DNA of 64,000 nucleotides, taken from the NCBI GenBank assembly GCA_945865665.1, contig CAMBEE010000006.1, forward strand, positions 43,372 to 107,371. Direction: 5' to 3'. Numbering within the stretch: the stretch's first letter is position 1; every line of letters begins with the position of its first letter. The stretch comes from an uncultured Clostridium sp. (GTDB lineage: Bacteria; Bacillota; Clostridia; TANB77; CAG-508). This document shows, in pieces, positions 27,423 to 35,405 of the stretch. A model generated the notes under the pieces. It saw only the letters and a program-made list of their open reading frames with translations, did not search any database and was not told the origin of the DNA. A program made the translations under genes and the position numbers.

Positions 27423-27443
27423 AATGTTCCAATTTTGAACATT
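27423..27443. promoter_or_regulatory. Operator-like dyad O1
   Basis: AATGTTC-N7-GAACATT, a perfect 7-bp dyad just upstream of the -35 box of the 27512 gene and just upstream of the regulator's SD. It shares TGTTC/GAACA half-sites with the dyad at 27476. Confidence 0.6.
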
Positions 27444-27447
27444 ATTA

Positions 27448-27476
27448 TTGATTTTATATCAAAACTACGATATAAT
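27448..27476 (+). promoter_or_regulatory. Promoter of the F5/8-like surface gene
   Basis: TTGATT (27448-27453), a 17-base spacer and TATAAT (27471-27476). It is framed by the dyads on both sides. Confidence 0.7.
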
Positions 27477-27494
27477 TGTTCTAAAGTAGAACAA
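27476..27494. promoter_or_regulatory. Operator-like dyad O2
   Basis: TTGTTCTA-AAG-TAGAACAA, a perfect 8-bp dyad that starts at the last base of the -10 box and covers the transcription start, an ideal place for a repressor. Confidence 0.6.
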
Positions 27495-27511
27495 AACGAA
27501 AGGTAAAACAA

Positions 27512-29221
27512 ATGAGAAAAATAATTAATAAGAAATTTCTATTTTGTATATTTATAATCATAATATTTTTACTTACAATTATAATAGTATTTAAGCAAAG
27601 GGATGGAATAGCAGAAATTTATAATTCAAGAAAGATGGAAAACACTCAGGACATAGAATTTGAAATATATAGTAATGAGAATAACATACTTAACATTCTA
27701 GTAAAATCAAAAGAAAATGAATATGGAATAAAAACAGTAAAATACAAAAATAAAGATGGAAAAGATATAGAAATAAATGGGAATGGAAAAAGAGAGATAG
27801 CTTTAGATTACGAAATAAGTAAAGACGGGAACTATGATTTTTCTATGATAAACAATAATGGAGATACAGTAACAAAGACATTAAATGTAAATGATAATTT
27901 TAGAAAAACATATTCTAATTTAAATATTACAAATATAAAATCTTATGAAGCTGATAGTTTTTATTCAACCAAAAACAATGGAATATATATAGGTAATCCA
28001 CCATGTAATGCTTTGGATAATGATATGACCACAGGTAATGGAAGAAACTGGTATGGAGGTACAAAATTATTAATTGAATACAAGTCAATATCAACAATAG
28101 TATCAACAGGAATTTATACAACATGGGACTGGGGAAATACAATGGATTCAGCAACATTATATTACGCAGAGGATGATACACTTACAATGGATAGTAATTT
28201 AAACGATTTTAAGTCTATTACAGTAGATACAGATAAAATATATAAACTACCAGAGAAAATAAAGGCTAAAAGAATAATGTTAATAAAGAATGATCAAGAT
28301 TCAGTTTATGAATTTAAATGTTTTGGAGGGTATCAAGAAGGAGATTGGATGCCTAATTTGAATCTTAACTATATTAATAGAAAAATGATAAAATGTGATG
28401 GATATTCTGGCGAAAACAAACCTGAAAATGTGGTAGATAATAGCTTCGCAGACGGAAATGGAAATAATTGGAATGGAGGAACTAAATTACTAATAAGTTA
28501 CAATACATTATCAACAATTACATCTATAGGAGTATATACAACAGACAACTGGGGAAATAAAATGAGCTCAATCACACTTTATTATTCAGAAGATGATTCT
28601 TTAACTTTATCTAGCGATTTAAGTAAATTTAAATCAATATCAATAGAAACAGATAAAAAAATTATATTACCAGAAGCAATAAAGACTAAAAGAGTATTGA
28701 TAACCAAAAATAGTAATGAGGCAGTTTATGAATTTCAATGCCTTGGGACATATTCAGACTCAGACATTGTTGAAATAGAATATAAAGAAAAGAGTTTAAA
28801 GTATCCAGTCATGACTTCAAATGGGATGATGAATGTGAAATATGAGAATCCGTTTGACTCAAATGAATTTTATTATGGTTTTGATAAAGATTGGGAGTGC
28901 ACCGCAACAGATGCATTAGATAAAGCAGCATATGATGGAGATGATTCTACTTATTATGATGGTACATCAAACAAAAATAAATTCTATTTTGGAGATGATT
29001 TTGATATATATAATGTGTGCTTTAAAATTGACTCAAATTATACAGGAATTGTATATAACTGGTTGGAGAATAGTGGTTATATAGCAGTTGGTGAAGGCAG
29101 TTTTATAGAAAATGGAGTATTCCATACAACACGTTATGGAAAAAATAGTGATGCTTGGAAAAATACCTTTTGTGAGATTAGGACAAGATTATATGAAGTT
29201 TACTATAATAAAAATTTATAA
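27512..29221 (+). CDS. Membrane-anchored protein with two F5/8-like repeats
   Basis: The 569-residue protein has an N-terminal hydrophobic anchor (FLFCIFIIIIFLLTIIIVF, residues 9-27) and an otherwise extracellular sequence. About residues 40-125 look like an Ig/Big-type beta domain. Two copies of a roughly 125-residue module follow (about 135-275 and 285-415), each with NWYGGTKLLI or NWNGGTKLLI, a STGIYTTWDWGN-like block, LYYxEDDxLT and a YEFxC end, a pattern like F5/8 type C (discoidin) carbohydrate-binding domains. A C-terminal region (about 420-569) rich in Tyr and Asp is unlike them. Function unknown, perhaps surface adhesion. It lies under the XRE regulator's control region. Confidence 0.65.
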   Translation: MRKIINKKFLFCIFIIIIFLLTIIIVFKQRDGIAEIYNSRKMENTQDIEFEIYSNENNILNILVKSKENEYGIKTVKYKNKDGKDIEINGNGKREIALDYEISKDGNYDFSMINNNGDTVTKTLNVNDNFRKTYSNLNITNIKSYEADSFYSTKNNGIYIGNPPCNALDNDMTTGNGRNWYGGTKLLIEYKSISTIVSTGIYTTWDWGNTMDSATLYYAEDDTLTMDSNLNDFKSITVDTDKIYKLPEKIKAKRIMLIKNDQDSVYEFKCFGGYQEGDWMPNLNLNYINRKMIKCDGYSGENKPENVVDNSFADGNGNNWNGGTKLLISYNTLSTITSIGVYTTDNWGNKMSSITLYYSEDDSLTLSSDLSKFKSISIETDKKIILPEAIKTKRVLITKNSNEAVYEFQCLGTYSDSDIVEIEYKEKSLKYPVMTSNGMMNVKYENPFDSNEFYYGFDKDWECTATDALDKAAYDGDDSTYYDGTSNKNKFYFGDDFDIYNVCFKIDSNYTGIVYNWLENSGYIAVGEGSFIENGVFHTTRYGKNSDAWKNTFCEIRTRLYEVYYNKNL

Positions 29222-29270
29222 TTACATGGGACGAGTTTATTAAGATACATTGGAAGAGGAGTGAAAATAT

Positions 29271-30119
29271 ATGAAAAATAAAAATTCAAAAGGAATTACA
29301 TTGGTTGCATTAGTAATAACTATAATTTTATTATTAATAATAGCAGGAATATCAATCGTTGAATTAGCAGAAAAGGGATTATTTGAAAAAACAAAGTTAG
29401 CAAAAGAAAAACAAAACAATGCTCAAAATAAGGAAAACCAGATTTTACAAGAATATGAAAATAGTGTGGAAAGTACAGAAAGTGTTAGTTCAAATAGAGA
29501 AAATGAAAAGAGTTATTTTCTGAAAGTTTATAAGGATGATGTATTATGTGAAGACATACCAAGTAAAGATGAAGGATATATTCCTAATGAAATTACATGT
29601 ACTAATGGAGCAAAAACTTCTTTTGATACAAATAATTGGAAATTAACGATATCAGAAATTACAACTAAGAATGTAGTATGTACAATGAAATTTATTTTTG
29701 TGGGAAATAATCAAACGAATTTAAATCAAACTAATTTAAAATCATTTAGTGCGGATGACTCATGGGATGGTTGCATTCCTAAAAATGCAATAGATGGAAG
29801 CATGCAAGATGGAAGATACCGTAATTGGTATGGGGGCACAAAGTTATTGATTGAATATAATAAATTATCATTAATAACACATATGGCGGTATATACTACG
29901 AATAATTGGGGAAATTCATTTAGCAATGCAACAATATATTATTCCCAAGATGATTCACTAACATTACAAAGTAATTTAAACGAATTTAAATCAATTAATT
30001 TAAAAACTGAGTCAAAACAGTTTTTAGAACAGGTAATACAGGCAAAAAGAATAATGCTTGTAAAGGAAGAAACAGGAGCGGTTTATGAATTTGAATGTTA
30101 TGGAACTTTTAGTAAATAA
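29271..30119 (+). CDS. Prepilin-like protein with one F5/8-like repeat
   Basis: The 282-residue protein begins with a short basic leader and a hydrophobic helix, KGITLVALVITIILLLIIAGISI (residues 8-30), the type IV pseudopilin-like N-terminus common in Clostridia, although the usual Glu at position 5 of the mature protein is absent. A coiled stretch follows, then a small beta domain (about 80-145), then one F5/8-like module (NWYGGTKLLIEYNKLS, YSQDDSLTLQSNL, AVYEFECYG) very close to the two in the preceding gene. Only 50 bases separate the two genes, so they form an operon. SD is GAGGAG. Confidence 0.65.
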   Translation: MKNKNSKGITLVALVITIILLLIIAGISIVELAEKGLFEKTKLAKEKQNNAQNKENQILQEYENSVESTESVSSNRENEKSYFLKVYKDDVLCEDIPSKDEGYIPNEITCTNGAKTSFDTNNWKLTISEITTKNVVCTMKFIFVGNNQTNLNQTNLKSFSADDSWDGCIPKNAIDGSMQDGRYRNWYGGTKLLIEYNKLSLITHMAVYTTNNWGNSFSNATIYYSQDDSLTLQSNLNEFKSINLKTESKQFLEQVIQAKRIMLVKEETGAVYEFECYGTFSK

Positions 30120-30197
30120 AAATAAAATGAGTTTTAACAATGAAAAAATTATATAAAATGTATTATGATGCAAACTTAAAATAACGAATAAAAAGTC

Positions 30198-30234
30198 AAA
30201 AACCAACAAATACTATAAGTAGGAGTTGGTTTTT
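30198..30234 (+). promoter_or_regulatory. Hairpin at the gpr start codon
   Basis: AAAAACCAAC (30198-30207) pairs with GTTGGTTTTT (30225-30234), ending one base before the gpr ATG. The SD AGGAG (30221-30225) lies at the 3' side of the loop. It could be a terminator for the upstream operon that also shapes gpr translation. Confidence 0.5.
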
Positions 30235-31239
30235 ATGTTAGAAAATTACATTTCAAAAAAAGAAAACAATAAAATAGAAGATACACAAAAAAATAAAACA
30301 AAACAATTCAATTTCAGAACAGACCTAGCAAACGAAAGACGTGACATATACAAAAAAGCAAACAGCATAGAAAATGAAATAAACGGAATAGAAAGCACAA
30401 AAGAAGAAATAAACGAAAACATATCAGTAGAAAGAGTAAAAATAACAAATGAAGAAGGAGCAAAAGCAATAGGCAAACCACAAGGAAACTATATAACTAT
30501 AGATATAAAAAAACTAAAAATAGCACAAGACGAAGATATAGAAAAATCAGCAGAAACATTAGCAAATGAACTAACAAAAATAATAGATGCTCATATAGAT
30601 AAACAAGGAGAAATATTAGTAGTAGGACTCGGAAATATATATGTCACACCAGACGCATTAGGGCCAAAAGTAATTAATGAAATAGAAGTAACAAGACACA
30701 TAATAAATTATTTACCACAATATGTAGAAGAAGGAACGAGAATGGTAAGTGCAATATCTCCAGGAGTTTTGGGAACAACAGGAATAGAAACTGTAGAAAT
30801 ACTAAAAGGAATAGTAGACAACATTCATCCCAAATTAGTAATAGTAATAGATGCACTTGCATCAAGAAGCATAGAAAGAATAAGCAGTACTGTTCAAATA
30901 TCAGATACAGGAATAGTTCCAGGAGCAGGTGTAGGAAATAAAAGATCAGAAATAAGCCAAGCAACATTAGGAATACCAGTAATAGCAATAGGAATACCAA
31001 CAGTTGTAGAAACAGCGGTACTTGTAAATGACTGCCTAGATTTATTTATAACAAAATTACAACAAGAAGCAAAATCAAATGAATATTTAAACCAGTTAAA
31101 AGAAGAGGATAACTATGAAGAAATAAAAGAGGCATTAGTTCCAAATGATTATAATTTAATAGTAACACCAAAAGAGATAGATGACTTAATAGAAAATATG
31201 GCAGAGATTGTAGCAACAGGAATCAATAGAAGCGTATAA
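30235..31239 (+). CDS. gpr: Germination protease GPR
   Basis: This 334-residue atypical aspartic protease cleaves small acid-soluble spore proteins at germination. It is made as a zymogen in the forespore, and FNFRTDLANERR (from about residue 22) marks the propeptide-cleavage region. The core has EILVVGLGN, VTPDALGPK, SAISPGVLGTTGIET and VIDALASRS, all characteristic. Start chosen at ATG 30235 (nine bases from AGGAG); the TTG at 30226 overlaps the SD. Its presence shows an endospore former. SASP genes are not in the window. Confidence 0.95.
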   Translation: MLENYISKKENNKIEDTQKNKTKQFNFRTDLANERRDIYKKANSIENEINGIESTKEEINENISVERVKITNEEGAKAIGKPQGNYITIDIKKLKIAQDEDIEKSAETLANELTKIIDAHIDKQGEILVVGLGNIYVTPDALGPKVINEIEVTRHIINYLPQYVEEGTRMVSAISPGVLGTTGIETVEILKGIVDNIHPKLVIVIDALASRSIERISSTVQISDTGIVPGAGVGNKRSEISQATLGIPVIAIGIPTVVETAVLVNDCLDLFITKLQQEAKSNEYLNQLKEEDNYEEIKEALVPNDYNLIVTPKEIDDLIENMAEIVATGINRSV

Positions 31240-31240
31240 A

Positions 31241-31280
31241 AAAAGAACCTTTATATTATTTTTTTATAAAGGTTCTTTTT
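31241..31280. terminator. Bidirectional terminator between gpr and ytxC
   Basis: AAAGAACCTTTATA and TATAAAGGTTCTTT form a 14-bp stem with A/T runs on both sides, between converging genes. Confidence 0.9.
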
Positions 31281-32122
31281 AAAGAAGTATTTTTATAAAT
31301 TTTACAAATATTACAATCAGTACACACTTCAACACGATTTTCAAAAATAAGAGAAATTGTATTAATAAACTCGTCAATACAATTATCAATTAAATGAACA
31401 TAAATTTTCTTAGGAATAAGCGTAAGCAAAGTATTTAGAGCATAGTCATTAGAAGAAAAAGAAATATCAGATAAATACTTAGCCTTAAAAATATCATCAG
31501 AAACATTAATTTGATTTTTATCTTTATCCAACAAAATAGAATTGCTATTGTTGTAAATTAAGTGAACAACATCACAGTTCGAGGTTTGAGAATTTATATA
31601 CATCTTAAGAAGAGAGATAAACTCCATATATTCCTTTTCAACAACAAATGTATTAACAGCTTCATCAACAACATTTTCTAAAACTTCCATATAACTTTTT
31701 ATACGAAAATTTATAAAACCAGTTAAAATTATAGATTTATTAACCATTAAATAACTTTCAAAACTTTCAATTAAAAGATTATACTTCTTATCAAAATAAG
31801 TATTAAAATCATCAGAAAAAATTTCATAACAAAGTTCTAAAATATGCTTAATTTCAGTAGAATTAAAGTAAAAATAATTCTTTAATAAAATCATTTTCAG
31901 AAAGGCTTCCTCTAATTCGTCTATGACAAGACATGAAAGAATGCAAGAAACTTCATGAATAAATTTCTCGTTATCATTTCCACTATAGTGGATAATTATA
32001 TTTTTGTAATTTTTGAATTTATTTTTTGAAATTGCAACAGGTTTTATTTCTATGTAGTCTAGTTCGTTTAGTAGATAATCTAATAAATTTTGGTCATTTG
32101 TTTTTATACATATAGATTTCAT
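31256..32122 (-). CDS. ytxC: Sporulation protein YtxC family
   Basis: The 288-residue protein matches the YtxC pattern seen in spore formers: GFINFRIKSYMEVLENVVDEAVNTF then EKEYMEFISLLKMYIN, and a C-terminal YVHLIDNCIDEFINTISLIFENRVEVCTDC with CxxC. The role is unproven but linked to sporulation. AAGGGAG lies just before the ATG. Neighbouring gpr fits a sporulation theme. Confidence 0.8.
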   Translation of the reverse strand: MKSICIKTNDQNLLDYLLNELDYIEIKPVAISKNKFKNYKNIIIHYSGNDNEKFIHEVSCILSCLVIDELEEAFLKMILLKNYFYFNSTEIKHILELCYEIFSDDFNTYFDKKYNLLIESFESYLMVNKSIILTGFINFRIKSYMEVLENVVDEAVNTFVVEKEYMEFISLLKMYINSQTSNCDVVHLIYNNSNSILLDKDKNQINVSDDIFKAKYLSDISFSSNDYALNTLLTLIPKKIYVHLIDNCIDEFINTISLIFENRVEVCTDCNICKIYKNTSLKRTFIKK

Positions 32123-32246
32123 GAGTTTCTCCCTTCTTTTATATTATCTGCTAAACTTTTGAAAGTTATACATTATAATATGCAAAATAAATGAAAGAGT
32201 GAAAATGGTTCAAAAATAATTATTTTCAAACCAAGAAAAATTTTTT

Positions 32247-32276
32247 AAAAAAAGATTAAAGGAGTGTCCCTTAATC
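32247..32276 (-). terminator. Terminator of the GH57 gene made from a repeat
   Basis: On the minus strand GATTAAGGGA-CAC-TCCTTTAATC is followed by T7. It is part of the dispersed repeat with GGGACGTTCC/GGGACACTCC cores, which also occurs at 44365 and 55431. Confidence 0.75.
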
Positions 32277-32315
32277 CCTAAAAAAGGGAATTGAAGGAAC
32301 GTCCCTCAATCCCGC

Positions 32316-33902
32316 TTATTGATAAAGCTTGTAATCAATATCAGGAAAAACACAATCTTTTTTAGAAATGTCTTTCAAGAAATCTTCATCAATTTCATCA
32401 TTTTTAATTTGATAATACAATTTAGTGAAACGGCCAATGTGGTCTTTAATACGTTTTTTAGCATAATCAACCATAGTACCATTTGTGATAATAAATAACC
32501 AGTCACTACTTTGAGCAAGCAATAATTCTCTTGCACATTGATTCAAAGCCTTTTTCTTCAAGCCTTTTGCGTTAGGGTATAAATTAGCCAATTCACACAT
32601 TCTATCACCAGCAACATGTAAATGTTTGTGAGCATAATCATTTGTTGGATTAAGCCATACTTCACTATAACCATTAGCACCCCAGCTAGAACGGCATGGA
32701 GAAGAAACTTGAATTTCTGGGTATTTATCAATATATTCAGATGGTGTAATTAATTTAAAATTGCAGTCATCATAATAAATTTTCTTAAATAAAATATATA
32801 ACCAATATGGACCTTCATACCACCAATGACCATAAAGTTCTGCATCATATGGACACAAAATAATAGGTGGTTTGTCCATACATGGAGCTAAATTTTCAAT
32901 TTGTTTTGTTCTGCAGTCTAAGAAATGACCTGCTTGTTTTTCAGCTGAATCTTTTGCCCATTGAATATCGTAATAATCCTTTTGTTCAGTTTTTCCAGTT
33001 ATTCTATAATACTTTATACCTGTATGAACTCTAACACCGTTATGGGCGATATATGGCTTAATATAGTCATAATCTGCTTCATAACCGATATCACGATAAA
33101 ACTCTCTATAATTAAAATCACCAGGGTAACCATTTATAGAACTCCATACCTGTCTAGAAGATTCTATATCACGTCCAAATGCAACAACACCTTCTGGTGA
33201 AACGATAGGGGCGAAAGTACCATAAACAGGAGTTGGGTTAGCATATAGAATACCATGAGATTCTGTAATTACATATTCAATTCCAAATTCTTTTAAATAC
33301 TTATCTGCTTCTGGAACATAACCACATTCAGGAAGCCAAATTCCACGAGGTTGTCTTCCAAAATATTTTTTATATGTTTGAACACCTACAGCAATTTGAG
33401 CTTTAACAGTTTTTTCATTTACATATAAAATAGGGAAATAACCATGTGTTGCTCCACAAGTGATAATTTCTAAAACACCAATATCTTGAAAATACTTAAA
33501 TTGACTAATCAAATCACATTTAAAAACATCTTTGAAAAGATGCAAATCATTAGAATATCTATCAAAATAGTAATGAGCCAATTTATTTTCTTTTTCATTT
33601 CCTGCAGTTCTAACAATTTCTTTTTCAGAAAGCTCAATTAATCTCTTTAAATATTTAATATATTTTCTTTGTAATAATTTATTATCTAACATTGAAAGAA
33701 GAGGAGGAGTCATAGACATTGTAATTCTAAAATCTACCCCTTCATCAACTAATTTCTTAAAATTTGTAAGTAGCGGTATATATGTTTCTGAAATTGCTTC
33801 ATATAGCCATGACTCTTCTAGGTAATCATCACTTTCAGGGTGATGGATAAATGGAAGATGTGCATGTAACACAAAACTTACATAACCTTTTTTCTCTTGC
33901 AT
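32316..33902 (-). CDS. GH57 / DUF1957 glucan branching-type enzyme
   Basis: The 528-residue protein has the GH57 fold markers: HAHLPF (residues 13-18), the nucleophile Glu192 in GIWLPECGY and Asp353 in CPYDAELYGHWW, then the DUF1957 C-terminal helical domain (EVWLNPTNDYAHKHLHVAGDRM and so on). Members with this layout are 1,4-alpha-glucan branching enzymes. The start at 33902 is chosen since AAGGGAG precedes it; a frame extension to 33950 has no SD and starts in a repeat. A DUF4912 gene lies directly upstream on the same strand, a frequent partner. Confidence 0.85.
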   Translation of the reverse strand: MQEKKGYVSFVLHAHLPFIHHPESDDYLEESWLYEAISETYIPLLTNFKKLVDEGVDFRITMSMTPPLLSMLDNKLLQRKYIKYLKRLIELSEKEIVRTAGNEKENKLAHYYFDRYSNDLHLFKDVFKCDLISQFKYFQDIGVLEIITCGATHGYFPILYVNEKTVKAQIAVGVQTYKKYFGRQPRGIWLPECGYVPEADKYLKEFGIEYVITESHGILYANPTPVYGTFAPIVSPEGVVAFGRDIESSRQVWSSINGYPGDFNYREFYRDIGYEADYDYIKPYIAHNGVRVHTGIKYYRITGKTEQKDYYDIQWAKDSAEKQAGHFLDCRTKQIENLAPCMDKPPIILCPYDAELYGHWWYEGPYWLYILFKKIYYDDCNFKLITPSEYIDKYPEIQVSSPCRSSWGANGYSEVWLNPTNDYAHKHLHVAGDRMCELANLYPNAKGLKKKALNQCARELLLAQSSDWLFIITNGTMVDYAKKRIKDHIGRFTKLYYQIKNDEIDEDFLKDISKKDCVFPDIDYKLYQ

Positions 33903-33961
33903 TGTAATTCTCCCTTCACTTGTTTTTGATTGTACATTACTATTCGACATTTTATGACAAA

Positions 33962-34002
33962 AATGTGAGACAAATTAAGACTGTCCCACTTGTCTCATTT
34001 TA
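33962..34002. repeat. GAGACAAGTGGGAC palindromic repeat
   Basis: Inverted copy of the repeat after typA (GTGAGACAAATT..ACTGTCCCACTTGTCTCAT). It lies between the DUF4912 gene and the GH57 gene and touches the DUF4912 stop codon. Confidence 0.55.
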
Positions 34003-34881
34003 TTTAAACTGAGAAGATGTATGTGAAGATGGATTTATTAAATCTTCAATATTTTCTTCATTTTTATATAATTCTTGATATAAGTCATATATCTCATAAA
34101 TTTTACCCATATTTTTTATAAATGATAGAGATGTAAATGTTTTAGCAGTTTCAACATTAGTTTTAACATTTCTAAAATAAACCATTTTTTGTGAATTATT
34201 AAATAAAATATGGTCATTAGGAGACTCGATTTCATTTGAAGAAGTTATGTAGATATAATCTGATTTTATATTTTCATTAACTTGAAAAGGACGTCTACCA
34301 AGCTCAATTCTATAATCTGATTTACTATCATTCACATGTAAATACCAACTATTTGCAAAATCATTTATCTCAACCTCAAAACTGTAATTTAAAGTATCAT
34401 TATGAATAATTAATACAGGTTTTGTAGTTTCAAAAAAGTTATCTCCATAATCCTTTTTGAATTTTTCAATATCATCATCTGATATTTCCCAATAAATGAA
34501 TAGTGTTTTTGGAGTTTGTGCTAATACTTTTACAACAGTTTTATTATATTTTTGTGGTAAATCATAATATTCAGCTGGCCAGACCTTTTTAGATGATTTA
34601 GTTGTACTTTTTTTACTTTTTGCAGTTGCTTTTTTTGCAGTGGCTGTTTTAGCTTTTGTTGTAGATTTTTTAGTAGCAGTTTTTTTGCTAGTTGTTTTTT
34701 TATTTGAAGCAGTAGTTGCTTTAGTATTTTCTTTTTTTTCTGAAGTAGTTACTTTAGTAGATACTTTTTTCGTTGAAGTAGTAACCTTTTTACTAGTTGT
34801 TTTTTTAGCAGTAGAGGTAGATTTTTTATCTGTAGATTTAACTTTTTTATTTTCTATTTCTTCTTTTGATTTTTTTGACAT
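34000..34881 (-). CDS. Lys/Thr-rich tail plus DUF4912 domain protein
   Basis: The first about 95 of 293 residues are almost only K, T, S, A, V and E in repeated TTSKK/STKKV-like units, like histone H1 or disordered nucleic-acid-binding tails. From about residue 98 comes DUF4912 (YYDLPQKYNKTVVKVLAQTPKTLFIYWEISDDD, then YRIELGRR), a beta domain of unknown role often beside GH57 DUF1957 genes. It may bind glucan or be a partner of the enzyme; this is inference from context. AGGAGG is the SD. Confidence 0.75.
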   Translation of the reverse strand: MSKKSKEEIENKKVKSTDKKSTSTAKKTTSKKVTTSTKKVSTKVTTSEKKENTKATTASNKKTTSKKTATKKSTTKAKTATAKKATAKSKKSTTKSSKKVWPAEYYDLPQKYNKTVVKVLAQTPKTLFIYWEISDDDIEKFKKDYGDNFFETTKPVLIIHNDTLNYSFEVEINDFANSWYLHVNDSKSDYRIELGRRPFQVNENIKSDYIYITSSNEIESPNDHILFNNSQKMVYFRNVKTNVETAKTFTSLSFIKNMGKIYEIYDLYQELYKNEENIEDLINPSSHTSSQFK

Positions 34882-34957
34882 TTTTTCCTCCTATGTAATC
34901 TCTTTTTTTCTACTATATATACTATACTAAAATTGAAATAAATTCAAGTAAAATTAA

Positions 34958-34994
34958 GAAAAAAAAGAGGTTTTCTATAAAAGAAAACCTCTTT
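34958..34994 (-). terminator. Terminator of the 35004 ORF
   Basis: On the minus strand AAAGAGGTTTTCT and AGAAAACCTCTTT form a 13-bp stem followed by a T-run. It also separates this ORF from the DUF4912 gene. Confidence 0.85.
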
Positions 34995-35003
34995 GAACCA
35001 TTA

Positions 35004-35234
35004 TTAAAGCTTATTGGAAATCAGTAAATCTGACAATGTAGCAACAGAGTTAAATTCATCAGGAATTCCAAAAGATCTTTCAAGAAGCAATGTTGGCTTC
35101 CCTCCAGATTTACCTTCAAAAAATTTTGCTTCTGGGAAGCAATCTCCTACAAAATTATTAAGCCGATCCAATTCAGACTTATAATCACATTGTAGTAAAA
35201 ACTTATCATCAGCACCTTCTAAAACTGTTATCAT
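35004..35234 (-). CDS. Small hypothetical protein
   Basis: 76 acidic residues (MITVLEGADDKFLLQCDYKSE at the start, SGGKPTLLLERSFGIPDEF later), with no membrane segment and no motif I recognise. A strong AGGAGG SD and a perfect terminator at its end make it a real, separately transcribed gene. Confidence 0.65.
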   Translation of the reverse strand: MITVLEGADDKFLLQCDYKSELDRLNNFVGDCFPEAKFFEGKSGGKPTLLLERSFGIPDEFNSVATLSDLLISNKL

Positions 35235-35347
35235 ACTTTATCCTCCTGCTGGTTCAATATTTTTGCAACGATACATATAATACAACATTTTTCGACAAAA
35301 TACAACATTATTTATTTAAAAAATATAATTTTATTTATAAATAAAAA

Positions 35348-35376
35348 TTGCTTCTTAATACAAAATATGTTACAAT
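35348..35376 (+). promoter_or_regulatory. Promoter of the M60 peptidase gene
   Basis: TTGCTT (35348-35353), 17 bases, then TACAAT (35371-35376), ending about 30 bases before the start codon. Confidence 0.5.
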
Positions 35377-35405
35377 AAAGAAGAATATGGTAAAAGGAGA
35401 TTGTT

